Shown here in pieces: positions 25,665-43,401 of a DNA stretch of 64,000 nt (position 1 is the first letter of the stretch; every line of letters begins with the position of its first letter). A program made the position numbers and the translations under genes. A model generated the notes under the pieces. The model searched no databases. It worked only from the letters and a program-made list of their open reading frames with translations, and was not told where the DNA came from. This stretch comes from Adineta vaga (Eukaryota > Rotifera), in contig CP075492.1 of the NCBI GenBank assembly GCA_021613535.1, forward strand, positions 9,796,001-9,860,000. Reading direction: 5' to 3'.

Positions 25665-28600
25665 ATGAGTTTAGAATTGAATTCAACTAATCCGGATGAT
25701 GAACAAGAGGAATCGAAGAGTAGTACAGTTATTTTATTCTTATCATTTTCTATCTTAGCAGCATGTGTATGTAAGGTGATATTTTCGAAATGTTTGAAGA
25801 ATAAATTTCCGATCCCATTTACGGTTGCTGTTCTTCTACTTGGATTAATCATTGGGATTATTGTTAATCAAATAGACGAAGCAGATAATGATTTTCTATT
25901 AGGTGTAATACAATTAAGTGAATTAAATCCTCATTTACTATATTATATTTTTCTACCATTATTAATTTTTGATTCATCCTTTAATGGACATTTTCATCTT
26001 ATCAAACAACAATTATATTCCGCAATTCTTCTTGCTGGTCCTGGAGTTTTCATTTCAACTGCAAGTATTGCATTGTGTGTAGTTTATATCTATCCTTATC
26101 AATGGTCATGGTTAGTCGGTTTGCTCTTTGGTGGCATTATGAGTGCAACTGATACAGTCGCTGTTCTCGCTTTATTACATGATGCTGGTGCTAGTAAATC
26201 ATTGTCTTCATTAATTGATTCCGAATCACTATTGAATGATGGATCAGCATTTGTCATTTTTCTTACCTTTTATAATATTGTTACGGGAAGAAATACTAGT
26301 GCAAAAGCGATCGTCATAGACATTGTCAAGTATAGCATTGGTAAGAAAATGATTCTTTCACTAGAATATGTTGAGAAATTTCTATAAGTCAAAATTATAT
26401 TTCAGGTGGACCATTATTTGGTTTAGCTTGTGGTATAGTTAGTGTAATTATTTTAAATCGAATTTATAATGAACTTGAAGTTCAAATTACATGTACATTC
26501 GGTCTTGCTTATATGGTCTTCTATTTGGCTGACGTTGAACTAGATGTTTCAGCTGTTCTTGCTATTGTTACAATGGGTTTATATATGTGTAAATACAAAT
26601 ATTGTATTAGTAGTCATGTTCAGTCAGCAATGGCAAGTGCTTGGCGTCTTACAACTTATTTTATTAATATTCTTATTTTCGCTATTACTGGTCTACTCTT
26701 AGCGAAATCATTTTTCGGTACAAAGAGTACTATTACATTGAAAGATTTCGGTTTTTCAATTGTATTGTATATTATTATTCATATTGGACGAATCATAACA
26801 CTTATTGTTTTATATCCATTTATAAAACGTACTGGAGTTCATATATCGTGGAAAGATGGTATTATTTTAACATGGACTGGTTTACGAGGTAGTATGGCTC
26901 TGATTTTAGTTCTCATTGTTAGTTTGGATACAAAAATTGATTTAGTTACACGTAATCGTTTTCTTTTTCATACATCAATGATTGTCTTACTTACTTTAAT
27001 TATAAATGGAACAAGTAGTAAATATCTGGTGAGATTATTAGGTTTACATCGCGGTAAATATCGAGTATTTAAATCGTAAGATTAATTTTGAATATATATC
27101 GTATAATTATTATTTTAGGTACAAAAGAAAGTGAAATCGTCCTTCTACAAGCTCTTGAACATATGCGTCGACAGACGAGTTGGAAATTATCGCAAATGAA
27201 AAAAGATGAAAAATTTGCTGATGTAGATTGGAATATGTTAAATGAATATTTACCGGAAAAATTATTAGAAGAATTAGATGAAAAAAATAATACAACATTT
27301 CATCGACAACTATCCGTTTTGATTGAACGTCAATCGACAAGTATTGTAAATAAAAATGGTTCGACTGATCATGAATTACAAACCATTCCAGTTATATATC
27401 AAACGAATTCAATTCCAAATACACCATTAATGCAAAGAAAAATTTCTGAAGGTGAAAATTAAATCTTACCTATCTTTGATATTCGAAATAGTGATGAAGA
27501 ACATGATAGAAATATACGAAATGAATTAACTATTCGTTTTCTAACAGCCATGTCAATTGATTATGAAAAACAATGGTATCTCGGTATGATTCGTCGAAAA
27601 ACATTAAATATTCTTATCAAATCAGTTGAACAAGCGAAACAAAAATGTTCATTTCGTCTCCATTGGAAATCAATTGCCAAACATTTTCGATTACCATACT
27701 TTCTTCAGTATTTAATTAAACATCGTAATTTTAGTTTTATGAATAGATTTACCGATCGTTTATTATTTGATCATATCTATCAAACTATTGAATTAACTCT
27801 AAGTAAGTTATCATCAAGAGGAAAATATAAATCGTTCTATGTATATTACATAGGTTTTCATTCTGCTAAAACTCGATTGGATAATATTCGTTTACAATTT
27901 CCGGAATTATCAAATATAAATGAACATATAATGATGGAAGTTTGTGACGAAGTAGAAATGTATCAATTAAATGCTTTGCATACACTACTTGATCTACAAC
28001 GTTCGTATCCATTTTGTTGGACGACTCAAATGACGAGACGATGTGCACAGATGTTATTGAAATACGAATCAGTTGCTATTATTCAATTGTATGAAACTGG
28101 TATGTTAGAAGAAAACGAATATGCTCATATTTTAGAATTAATTGAAAAGAAATTATACATTTTGGAAAATGAAAATATCAAAGTCGTGAAAAATCAAACG
28201 AAAAAGTTGAAAAAATCCTTTGATTTAATACCCTATTTTCAATCCTTATCATCAACTGATAAAATCAAATGGCAATTATATCTCACACGTGGACATCGAT
28301 GGTTTCAACCTGGTACTATCTTAATAGAAAAACATCAACGCGTATCAATAGCCTATCTTGTCGTTCGTGGAATTGTTCAATGTAAGGATGATTCGAAATC
28401 TACCTACTACAATTGTGGAAGTATCATTGGTATTGAACTATTATTCTCGAAAACTACATCATCTCATAGAGTCTATACTGCCCATGATAGTCTTGTCGAA
28501 GTCTATGAAATTGATTCAATCATATTGGATACATTATTATCTGATAAACTTATATCTCGTTCGATTTATAACGAAATTGCACTTCATATAATCATGAATC

Positions 28601-29100
28601 ATTATCAAACATCTTTAAATTTAACTCATTCACAATTACAAATGCTTCTTAATGAAAAAGCAACATTTTATCAAAATCAATCCGTTTTGTTGATTAATTT
28701 TGAAGCTAAGCAAAGATTATGTCTTATATCTGGAACAATGCAAGAATCTTCTAACCAACGAAATAGTATTTCTGATTCCGTGCATTTCATAATAATTGAT
28801 TCGCCAAGAACATATAATTTCGATTCGTCCAGTATTTTATATACATGGACAATTGACGATGAAGTTTATTGTTCAAATACAAAAAAATTTAAGATCAGTT
28901 TTTCTGATGAAGCGACTCTTCTTAAAAATGTCGAACCATTCTATCCACTTTATTCGGGACAGTGTATTGAATTTTCTCCACACCGTCAGTCAATGGCCAT
29001 AGTACGTCCAATAGAAAATACAAGTCATTTACATTTAATACCATCAGAAATCGAAGTTATGAATGAACAACATGTTCCAGCAGAGTTTTCGAAGTTGTAA
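25665..29100 (+). CDS. SOS1-like Na+/H+ exchanger with degenerate cNMP-binding tail; in-frame stop
   Basis: Exons 25665-26340, 26406-27053 and 27119-29100. The first 440 residues form a CPA1-type antiporter of about 12 helices, with the core GGIMSATDTVAVLALLHD and SLIDSESLLNDGSAFV; the conserved ATDPV reads ATDTV. After the last helix there is no voltage-sensor domain; a long cytoplasmic tail begins. Residues equivalent to 28220-28620 resemble a cyclic-nucleotide-binding fold (FQPGTILIEKHQRVSIAYLV) without a clean phosphate cassette. This layout recalls plant/protist SOS1 and, less closely, sperm SLC9C. A TAA at 27460-27462 splits the frame: 555 codons before it, an open frame to 29100 after it. 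It may be a nonsense mutation, readthrough, or a weak intron (27452 to about 27500) that would remove it. ATG follows TTTCAG directly. Confidence 0.75.
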
Positions 29101-31193
29101 ATCAATCTATCTTTTTGTTTTGAATAAAAAGTTTTGTTCACATATCTGATTGATTCATGATTATCTTACATAGTAAGAAGAAATGCTAAGCTGTTAGACA
29201 GAGATAGTTTTATTCAAACTTCCTAATCTATAAATAATCTTCTTATCTTACTATATAAATCAGTATAAAAAAAATAGTTTTCTATCGCAGTGTACTCTAA
29301 GCCTATAAAACTTTTTCACATTGATAATCTTCCTCTAATCACATGTATTTCTATCATTTATTTTCAATATATTTCAAGAATCCATAGGGAAATTTACTGA
29401 TAAGTTTACATCATATTTCTATTGTGAACAATCATAAGGCATATATGAATTCTAAATTACATCACAAAGAAAGTTTCTTTGACTCGAGAAAATGTAATAT
29501 AATTGATTAATAAGTTTGATAATGCATTTGATCGATCACATGTAAAATACAGTGATTAAAGAGCAATTATCATTGACATGAATGATTTCAAATATGTTTT
29601 TCTTTTCTCTCTCTCCCAAAATCTCACTCCTGTTCGTATTCCTTCATTTGATATTCTATATATCATCCTTGTTATGCATTCAAAACACATACATCATCGT
29701 ATGACGTCAAAAAGTAATTGTTTTTATTCTTGTAACGACGGAGTTTATAATTTGGCAATACAAAGTATAAAATAAATTGAATTGAAAATGTTATTCGACA
29801 ACATGTAGGTAGCGCCTAATTTCGTAAAAAATCAACAAACAGCTGATTATCAACATGAGCAATTTACGCATTGGTTTTAGCCATTAACCAGTCAGAATCG
29901 ATGAGCGCTGTTGTCGATTGAATCGTTCTTTAGTTCTTTCTATACACATATTAGATTTGACATTCAGCGGAAGAAGTTGATTATGGAAAGAATGTTTATA
30001 ATAGTTATTCATGGATTATTATTCTTGTTTATTTTTTCATTATGATTAAATTAAGTTTTTTTCTCTTATTAAAAATGTATGTTAATTTTTAATTCATTTA
30101 TTTATTTTTTGACAAAATATGCTAGGTTACTATTGTTGCACAAGTAAAAGAAAATAAACAAAGAAGTCATCCTTTTAAGAAGAGAACAAATTCAAGGTTA
30201 AACTTTTTCTTTGAGGAGTTTATTTGAGATTAGTCGCATATTTTTATGTCTGTCTGTTTCTGGAAGGTTAATATATAACTTTCATTCATTTTAATAGTCT
30301 TTTTTTTCAAAAAAAAAAGAGTCCGGTTAGACACATATTAAACGTTTCAAATTTCGGTGTAGTCCGTCACTACTCATAAGAAGAAGAAGAAGAAGAAGAA
30401 GAACGAAACGATTGAACAACGTACACATATACAGAGAATAGACTGACTAAGAAAAAGAATACAATATTCACGAGATTCATCGTTTACTCTCGTCTGACCA
30501 ATACTACTGAGTGTACCGATCTAATCGGCCAAACTATTTGTCGCTCGTTCGTCGTCATCATCATCGATGTCGTCGTTGTCATCGTCGTCTTCTTCTCTCT
30601 TTTTTTTTCTTCATAATTTAATAATGAATTGTCCTTGTTACTCATTCTTATGTTGATAGATTATGGCACATGTTTCTCTCTGCCATTATCAATATTACTT
30701 AGTGAGAAAGAAGAGATAGAAAAATGATGAGCTCTTTTTTTTAATTTTATTTTTCTCATGTTTTTTTTTGTTACCAGTAGAATACATGTAAGTTATTAAG
30801 ATCGTGTTATATACACGAGTCTAGCTTTCTTCTGGATCAAGAAAGAAAGCAACAAACATTCCAGTTATGTTGTGTCAATAGGCAATATCAATCAGTTAGC
30901 AATGTACTAAAAGCATTTTTACATTTATTTAATAATGAACCTTGTAAGATGAAGTTCATCAAGATTGATGGATGAATGATACATATATCGTCCACACATA
31001 GTTACGTAAATTGACTATTGATCGTTAAAGATAGAACGAGAATAATGACCTTTTGTTTGGATTTTACTTCTATTTGATATTCAAATAATTAATAATTTGT
31101 TATCATTGTTGTTATTTTTTTTCTAGATCTTTCTGTATATATGTTGTTCTCTATAAATAATCATTTCAGTCATTATGCACGGTGACATTGAAC
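29101..31193. other. intergenic, no gene seen
   Basis: AT-rich. It includes a (GAA)n run at 30379-30402 and a CGT/CAT trinucleotide-rich stretch near 30548-30590. One short ORF (29578-29775) has no support. Probably the promoter and 5' UTR of the TTBK gene; TTTCAG occurs at 31164-31169, 25 bp before the start codon. Confidence 0.5.
30379..30402. repeat. (AAG)n microsatellite
   Basis: Eight uninterrupted AAG units in intergenic DNA. Confidence 0.85.
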
Positions 31194-35389
<4,196 letters not shown>

Positions 35390-35754
35390 TAGTTTGAGCT
35401 TCAATCTCTTTTTCTTTTCTTTTCTTTTTTTTAATTTTGCGCTTTCTCGAAAAACAAAACCAACACTTGTTTTCCTTTACATTTTACATTCAAAGCTATA
35501 TGTATATATCCATGTCAAACCAAATGGAAATGTCATTTCTCTTCTCTTTTCTTTCTCTCTTTGGCTCGTTCTTTTCTCTAGGATTGAATGTTTTCGTTTT
35601 TGTGTTTATAATCGTTTCTTCTTATTAAATCGAATTTCTTTTTTTCTCTTGTTTTTTTTGTGCGTTAGATAAGTTGAAACGAATTCTAATACGTGTGTGA
35701 AGAGAAAAGACAGAGAAAAAATGAATATTAATTCAAAATATAATTTCTTTTTAG

Positions 35755-36198
35755 ATGGTATTAGCAATTATCGTATGTTACGTGCAATTAATTGGCATTA
35801 CTTATATTGTCAGTATCTTAATGGGTGCACCGCTCTTAACTGATATGATAAGAACACTTTTGTTTAGTATTTATATTGTTTGTATTGGTTTTACACCGAT
35901 GATTATTCGTTATCAAGGAAATTTAAAAGACATTTATAATTTTCTATTACAAAATGACTTTTATTTGATAATGTCAAAATCGAAAAACGATTTTGTAATA
36001 AAAAATTTAGTATGGGGAACATTACTAGGTGCATGGTTAGGTGCAATACCGATTCCATTAGATTGGGATCGTTGGTGGCAACGGTGGCCAATAACATGTC
36101 TTTTTTCTTCAACAATTGGAGCAGGATTTTCTGTGATAATTTCATATCTATGGTTATGGATACGAAAAAACGCTAAACATTCAGAAGATATTGAATAG
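35755..36198 (+). CDS. PIGF: PIG-F, GPI-anchor ethanolamine-phosphate transferase subunit (short)
   Basis: 147 aa. The C-terminal signature [21 protein letters not shown] is close to that of PIG-F, the partner that stabilises PIG-O and PIG-G in adding ethanolamine phosphate to the GPI precursor in the ER membrane. About four hydrophobic segments are visible; [16 protein letters not shown] matches the middle of the family. Known family members are about 219 aa, so roughly 70-80 residues, covering two N-terminal helices, have no counterpart here. ATG follows TTTTTAG directly, so an upstream coding exon may exist, but I found none between 35390 and 35750. Alternatively this is a genuinely short form or a spliced-leader acceptor site. 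Confidence 0.8.
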   Translation: MVLAIIVCYVQLIGITYIVSILMGAPLLTDMIRTLLFSIYIVCIGFTPMIIRYQGNLKDIYNFLLQNDFYLIMSKSKNDFVIKNLVWGTLLGAWLGAIPIPLDWDRWWQRWPITCLFSSTIGAGFSVIISYLWLWIRKNAKHSEDIE

Positions 36199-36289
36199 AT
36201 GAAGATGTTTTTTTTTCTTCTTTTTTATTCAATGTACAAAATAGTAATTGAAGTAAATATGCTGAAAGCATTCTTTTCTTTTCTTCTTC

Positions 36290-36438
36290 TTCTTCTTCTT
36301 CTTTCGATGACGATAAAAGTCGTGACAAACCAAGGTCATTGGCTGAGAAAGCAAATTATTTTCTGTAATTGCATTTGGTCTAGGTGCTTATCAAGCAAGA
36401 AAACTTATTAATAATAATCGACAATGTGTGATGATGTA
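36290..36438 (+). pseudogene. small coding-like stretch with one frameshift
   Basis: Reads FDDDKSRDKPRSLAEKANYF, then after a one-base shift in a T run (near 36360) VIAFGLGAYQARKLINNNRQ, stopping at 36438. The two halves read as one small protein with a hydrophobic end. A polypyrimidine tract (36278-36303) precedes it, so it could also be a last exon with an acceptor near AAAAG at 36319. The family is not recognised. Confidence 0.3.
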
Positions 36439-36990
36439 ATTGTATGCATTTCTCTTCTCTCGTTTGCACTATATTAAATAAGTAGTAGGATACTTATAAT
36501 TTGTTGAGTAATCAATTTTGAAGGATGAACACACTTCAGATCGATCTATGAATGTTTCAGTAGAATTGTCAAATTTCTCGTTATGAATTGATAGGAAATA
36601 AAAAGGATATGAGTAATAAATATTGATAATTCAATTCAATCAATCAGATTTCCCTGAAGTCTATTTGAACAATCATGAATCATGTATTGATTCGATAAAT
36701 TCAAAGTTAAATTTCATCAAATATACTTTGCATTATAATCGTGACGTTATTTCCAAGAACGAATGAAAAATTCTCTTTTACTATCGACGATGAAACACTC
36801 TTTTTTCTTTTTTTTTTCTTTCTTTTTCTCACTCTTTTCAAGAAGGTAACAGAAGTTTTTCTTCTGACGGTAAAAAAAGAAGCATTAAAATAGACGAACG
36901 GATACCAAGGTTATGGTAGAAAGCAAAAGCTTGCTGAGTTGATCAACAGAGAAGAAGAAAAAAGAAATTTATGTTTTAGATATTTCCAAT
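36439..36990. other. intergenic, nothing recognised
   Basis: AT-rich spacer with a T/C-rich stretch at 36797-36835. Presumably the promoter and 5' UTR of the calmodulin-like gene. Confidence 0.5.
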
Positions 36991-37485
36991 ATGGCTCAAC
37001 TAACAGCAAACCAGGAACGGGAATTACACGAAGCATTTGATCTTTTTGATTCAGGTAAATTGAAAGTTGAATTTTGAACTAAGAAATAATCTCATTATTC
37101 CTATTTAGATCATTCGGGTAAAATTTCAAGTATAGAGTTGAGAAAAGTACTTCAAGCTTTGAATATCAAAGCTTCCGATACTGAATTAAAACAACTGATG
37201 GATCAGATGGATAGTGATCGTAGTGGAGAAATTGATTTCAATGAATTTAAGAAAGTAATGAGTGCATCATTTTTTAAGAAACCTTCAAAACAAGAACTTC
37301 AAACAGCTTTTAAAAAATTTGATGCCGACAATAGTGGACACATAACAACGCATGAACTGAGTCATATTTTGTCACGTATGGGAAGACATATTAGTCGAAA
37401 TGAAGTAGAAGCGATGATTAAATCATTAGATTCAAGTGGTGATGGAAAAATTTCATTTGAAGAATTCTGTAAACTGTTTGATTAA
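36991..37485 (+). CDS. calmodulin-like EF-hand protein
   Basis: Exons 36991-37054 and 37109-37485; 441 nt, 146 aa, close to calmodulin length (149). Four EF-hand loops are intact: DSDHSGKISSIE, DSDRSGEIDFNE, DADNSGHITTHE and DSSGDGKISFEE, each with acidic residues at positions 1, 3 and 12 or their usual substitutes. The start MAQLTANQERELHEAFDLFD differs from true calmodulin (MADQLTEEQIAEFKEAF), and the central linker ASFFKKPSKQELQTAF is more basic, so this is a divergent calmodulin or troponin-C-like sensor. It probably binds Ca2+ in the cytosol; the target is unknown. The intron falls inside the first loop. Confidence 0.92.
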
Positions 37486-37739
37486 AGATTTTACTATTCG
37501 TCGATGATTAACACTTGTGTATCCTTCTATACAAAATGTGTTCCGTTTGTTTTCAACATTGTTTGTTTAACTTGTCAACAAAAAAAAAAAGAAAATATTC
37601 AATAAAATTTTCATCGTCTATTCTGAATTATCGTCTTTTTACTATAATTTTTTAGTTAGATTGAATCACCTAATTGAAACTGAGTACAATGCCATCTGTG
37701 GACATGCATAAAACTGTTCATAAAAATAAGCTAATTCAT

Positions 37740-38223
37740 CGATTGCGTGTGTGCTGCTTTCTATTGATTCTAAATCTAATAAATTCGACGATTTTGAAAT
37801 ATTAGCAGTTGAATATACTAAAATAAAATGTGAATTATTAATTTGTTTTCAGTATATAGTTTATCTGGAGTTGTCTTCATTTTGTTCCAAAAGAAGTTAT
37901 TGCCATCACATCTTGGCAAGGTTGTTCAAAAGATTTCTGTTGTAAACATTTTAATGAGCATTGTGACCAACTATGTATGGGTATACAAAACGTACGACTT
38001 CTACTGAAATAAATCGACAATGTTTTACGAATAGCATAATGAATTGAAACAACGGATTAGTGTGATGAAAAAAGAGTTGAAAGATCAACAAGAACACGAA
38101 AATTTCGTTGACACAGATATCAATCAATGGACAGAGCATTTAGAGCAAATCAGAATTGATCTCAATCGTCCATTACACAGTGATAGTAATCCGTATACAT
38201 TGTGCATTCGAAATATTGATTGA
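37740..38223 (+). pseudogene. relic of a B-box/coiled-coil protein
   Basis: Fragments in different frames read as parts of one protein: at about 37905-37980 a Cys/His motif (GCSKDFCCKHFNEHCDQLC) typical of a B-box-like zinc finger, then at 38039-38223 a coiled-coil-like stretch (ELKQRISVMKKELKDQQEHE) ending at a stop. Frame breaks and stops separate them, with no introns to explain these. It appears to be a decayed copy of a B-box family that is abundant in bdelloids as far as I know. Confidence 0.45.
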
Positions 38224-39536
38224 AGTTCTATTATCACAGTTCAAGGTATAACCAGCATATCGTGCAAACAACAAGTACTATTCTAATTATGATTTACCTG
38301 AAGAAATACTTGACCTTTCATTGATCTGTAAACTTTGCAATCATCAGAGTATCAACTGCAAATTGATGTCTGTTGGTTTATAAAATTTTTCATAATGATC
38401 GATAATCTCAATGGAAAATACGCAATATTCATGCAATTCAATATACAAATCATACAAGCAGTGAGAATGATCATAACACTTGTGGCATTCAGAGTAATTA
38501 TGGGAAGTGTAGTTTGAAATCAACAAATACTCAATTAGCAAACAACTCCCGAAGTATGATTGTTCAAATGATCTATGGAATCCAGGCGAAATTTCGACAT
38601 TTTCCTATAATATAAATCTTTCTTAAGCCTGAACATACTTGGTGAAATAATTACTCATATAAAAAAAGGTGATTCCATCCCGATTTCAAGTCACTCTTAG
38701 AGAATCTTAAATCAGTAAGGCAATGAACGCATATAAAATAAAATATAGTATGCATTGTACATTTTAGTGTTTGTATGAATAAGAATCGAAATGATGAAAT
38801 AGTGATATTTTAAGAAAAGAAGATTGATCATTATTGTATTTGCTTCATGAATGTGCCAATGTAGTTTTTTTTATTAATAATGCAGATGCTGAAGGCAATA
38901 TTTTTACTTCTAGGTTAAACGTTATCAGGTTCTATTTCACACCAAACAAACTTAGCTGATATTTTTCTTGAAACTAATGATATGCTTTCGCTGAAGGTTT
39001 CATCAATCAACAAGTCTTTTTATCATATCGCCTTCTGATGTTGTGCAGCTTTCAAGAATCTCTGAAACTGCAAAGCTTCATTGTATAATTCTGATAAGAA
39101 ATTATTATGCATAGTACATCAACGGGTTAAAAGAATTCGCAATAGAAAGTATAACATTTGATTTTCAAATTGATAAAAAAGCAAATATCAGTACGACAGA
39201 CAGTGCCATCTATAGTGATCAAATGTATGAAATTTTGATCATCACGAAAAACACTTTGTAAATAATTACAATAAAAAATAGAACAATTACTTTCATTCAT
39301 ATATAAAACTAATGATCATCGATCTCCAAGTATTAGCACATCAGAAATAAGGCAAAATGAATCGCCAATGGATGAATTCTGTTCACGTAGACGTGCGTCC
39401 ATATTATTTATTTATGTTTATTTATTTTCCACATTATCACTAGACTTTCTTTTTGTTGTATTTTAAATGCTAAAAATACTATCGTTTTAGATTTATCAAG
39501 AAATATCAAAGTCTATACCATTATTGATGGTAATTG
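38224..39536. other. intergenic, no gene seen
   Basis: AT-rich with short ORFs (38335-38517 plus, 38344-38541 minus) that overlap each other on opposite strands and carry no domain. It may contain further decayed pseudogene sequence downstream of the B-box relic. Confidence 0.45.
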
Positions 39537-42500
39537 ATCTTTTATTATCGATTTTTTTCTACGTATTTCTTCTTTTTAGCAAAAAAATACCGATACAAAT
39601 CGTGGTAGTAATGCTGGATTATCAATGGATAATCAAGAGAAACTACTTGCTGATGCCTTACAAAATGTTCGCCAGCATGCATTTGCAATGAAACGTGTTC
39701 TCGATCAACAATCAGTTATGGAAGGACTTAAACATGCTGCTAATATGCTTGGTGAATTACGTACATCTCTTCTTTCACCCAAAAATTATTATGAATTACG
39801 TATGAAAGATTAAGAACTATCGACATTTATCTTAGTTGTGTCTTTTTTTCAATAGATGTTGTCGTTGTTGAAGAACTTCATCATCTGGAACTTTATTTAA
39901 CCGATGAATTCGAACATGGACGTGGTAGTCATGATCTTTATGAAGTTGTGCAATATGCTGGAAATATTGTTCCAAGATTGTGAGCAATTCTCTAATACCA
40001 ATCATCAGGATTGAGTTAATTACGAATCTTTTCTTTTTTTTTAGATATTTATTAATTACTATCGGTCATGTTTACATTCGAGCAAATGAATTACCACGTC
40101 GTGAAGTACTCCGTGATTTAGTCGAAATGTGTCGTGGTGTTCAACATCCATTACGTGGTTTGTTTCTCCGTAATTATCTTTTACAATGTGCGAAGAGTTT
40201 ATTACCTGATACGGAAGAAGAAGATCAGTAAGATTGGAAAAAAGAAAATTTCAACTAAATCGATTCTTTCTTTTTTCTTTTTTGTTTTGTTTTGTAGAGA
40301 AGAAAATAAAACAGGAACAATTCTTGATTCCTTGGATTTTATTTTATTGAATTTTTCGGAAATGAATAAACTTTGGGTACGAATGCAATACCAAGGTCAT
40401 ACACGGTAGGATATGATGAATAAAAAGAAAAGAATATATCTTGAATTATTGTTTTCTTTCTTTAACAGAGATTTACAACGACGAGAACAAGAACGACGAG
40501 AATTACGTATTCTAGTTGGAACAAATTTAGTACGTTTAAGTGAACTTGAATGTGTGAATGTTGAACGATATAAAACAGTAAGACAAAATAAAGTAATATA
40601 TAATTACTTATCTAAACAATTTCATATTCAGATTGTTCTTCCAAAAATTATGGAACAAGTTGTCAGTTGTCGCGATTCAATCGCCCAAGAATATTTAATG
40701 GAATGTATTATTCAAGTAAGTTCATTACGAATAGATCAAATCAAATCAATATTATTTTCTCATTCTAGGTCTTTCCAGATGAATATCATCTAAATACTCT
40801 AAATGAATTTCTAAAAGGTTGTCGTGAATTAAGTGCTACTGTGAATATTCGCAATATTCTTATATCATTAATTGATCGGTACTATTCAAATCGTGTTTAT
40901 CCTATCATTGTTTTTCTCATATTTGATTATTTTAGTCTGACTGCATATTCAGTACGTGATCAACAAAATATTCCTGAAAGTATTCAATTATTCGATATTT
41001 TTTCAGAACAAATCGCTGAAGTTATTAAAGTAAGTTTTATTGACCATATATCGATGTCTCAATGAAATTTACTATTGTATAGAGTCGCTCAAATATACCA
41101 CCAGAAGATATTGTTGCTTTACAAAGTGCTCTACTTAGTTTATCATTAAAATGTTATCGAGAACAATTCGAATATGGCAATAAAGTACTTGAAAAAACCA
41201 GACAATTATTTGATAATATCGCTTTAGATACACCGTAAGTTAATTATTTAAAATAAAATCCAAACTTTTGTTTTATCATATTTTCTTTTTGTTAGAGTTC
41301 AAACAGGTACATTAGCTGCTAAAGAATTAGTTAAAATGTTAAAAATTCCTATTGATTGTTATGATATACTCGATGTGTTGAAATTAAGTAATTATAAATT
41401 AGTTTTACAATTACTAAGTTATCGTGAACGACATACGGTTTGTATGTACATCATCAATAGTATTCTTGATAAAGAAACAATCATTCCAACTGCTGAACAA
41501 GTAACTCAATTATTTGATTTAATCGGTACATTAGTTGTCGATCAAGCCGACGGAAATTTTGAAGCTTCTCGTCAATCAATAACAAACGAAGATTTTGTTG
41601 AAGAACAAAATCTTGTCGCACGTCTATGTAATAATTTCAAAGCATCGAATGATCCCGATCAACAATATCATATAATTAAGATTTGTCAGGATACATTTAA
41701 AAATGGTGGTTTAGAACGTATGCGTTTTACATATCCACCGATAATTATGCAAGCTTATGCTCTAACATTTCAATATAAAATTGTTCGAGAACAAGTAAAA
41801 TTTATTCGAAAAAAAGACATCCGATGTAACAAAGAATATTTCATTGTGTTTAGGATGAAAAATGGGAAAAGAAATGTCAAAAATTATTTCAACTATGCAA
41901 TCAATTAATAAATGTTTTAACAAAATTAGAAACACCAGATCTTCCATTACGTTTATATTTACAAGGAGCATTAGCAGCAAGTGAAATTCGTTCGGAAAAT
42001 GCTGAAACTATTGCTTATGAATTTTTTTCACAGGTAAAGCATTTTTTCACTTTCTAATCAATAAACATGTCTTTATTTTCACTAGGCATATACATTATAT
42101 GAAGAACAAGCTGGTGATACACGTGCTCAATGTGCTTCATTAACATTATTAATTGGTACATTAGAAAAAGTCAGTTGTTTTGGTGAAGAAAATCATTCAA
42201 CATTACGGCAATCATTAACACAAGCAGCAACACGTTTATTGAAACGACCCGATCAAGTTCGAACATTACTTTTATGTACACATCTTTTCTGGAGTGCACA
42301 ATATGTTAATGAATCGACACAAGCATCAGAACAGGTAGACAAATTGAAAATGAAATAATTCATCTCAATAAATTCTTTAGATTCGTGATGGTGAAAAAGT
42401 TCTTGCATGTTTGAAAAAAGCGACTAAATTAACGACACAAGTGATGGATCAGACGGCACAAGTTCAATTATATAATGAATTATTAAATTCATATATTTAT

Positions 42501-42773
42501 TTCTTTAATCAAAATCATCCCGATGTAAGAAGAATAAATAATTCGAATTCATGTGATTTTATCTTCAATATTTAGATTGATATCGTTGTATTAAATTCTA
42601 TGATTGAAAAACTTCAAAATGAAATGTCAAAACTTAATTCGACAACATCAACAAATAATTCGTCATCAACCGAAAGTGAAGAATTTATTCGAAGTCAAAT
42701 TCAAAAAACATTCGATTATCTTCGACAACAATCAGAATTAGAAAAATTTCAAGGTCTTCAAATAAATAATTAA
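39537..42773 (+). CDS. VPS35: VPS35, retromer cargo-recognition subunit
   Basis: Fifteen exons: 39537-39539 (ATG only), 39580-39799, 39856-39979, 40045-40227, 40298-40405, 40469-40577, 40632-40715, 40769-40878, 40936-41029, 41083-41234, 41296-41794, 41854-42033, 42086-42334, 42381-42524, 42576-42773. CDS 2457 nt, 818 aa (human 796). The N-terminal signature [20 protein letters not shown] includes the PRL-type motif (HPLRGLFLR) that binds VPS26. Also conserved are [31 protein letters not shown]-like [15 protein letters not shown], and [13 protein letters not shown] near the VPS29-binding end. It acts in the retromer coat on endosomes, returning receptors to the Golgi and plasma membrane. If the ATG-only exon is wrong, the in-frame Met at 39625 would be the start, costing 16 residues. 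Confidence 0.93.
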
Positions 42774-43077
42774 ACGCCAACAAAATTTATCACAACAATA
42801 AACAATTTCGAAATCTAGCACGCATTTAGTTTTTTTTCTCTCTTATTGATTTCTTTGTAATTAGCAATAGATTTTTGTGTTCATATATTTCTAGTCATCA
42901 TCTTACGCTATTTAAAAAAAAACAACAGAAAATTCGTTCTATCATTCCTCATAAATGTGTGTGTGTGTATCATTTTCTTTCATCGTCGGTGATTTGTATA
43001 TTGAAGTCTGTTTCATTTTATCAAAAATCCGTTTTTTTTCTTTTTTTTCATATAATGTAATCTGCTATTCGATATGA

Positions 43078-43401
<324 letters not shown>

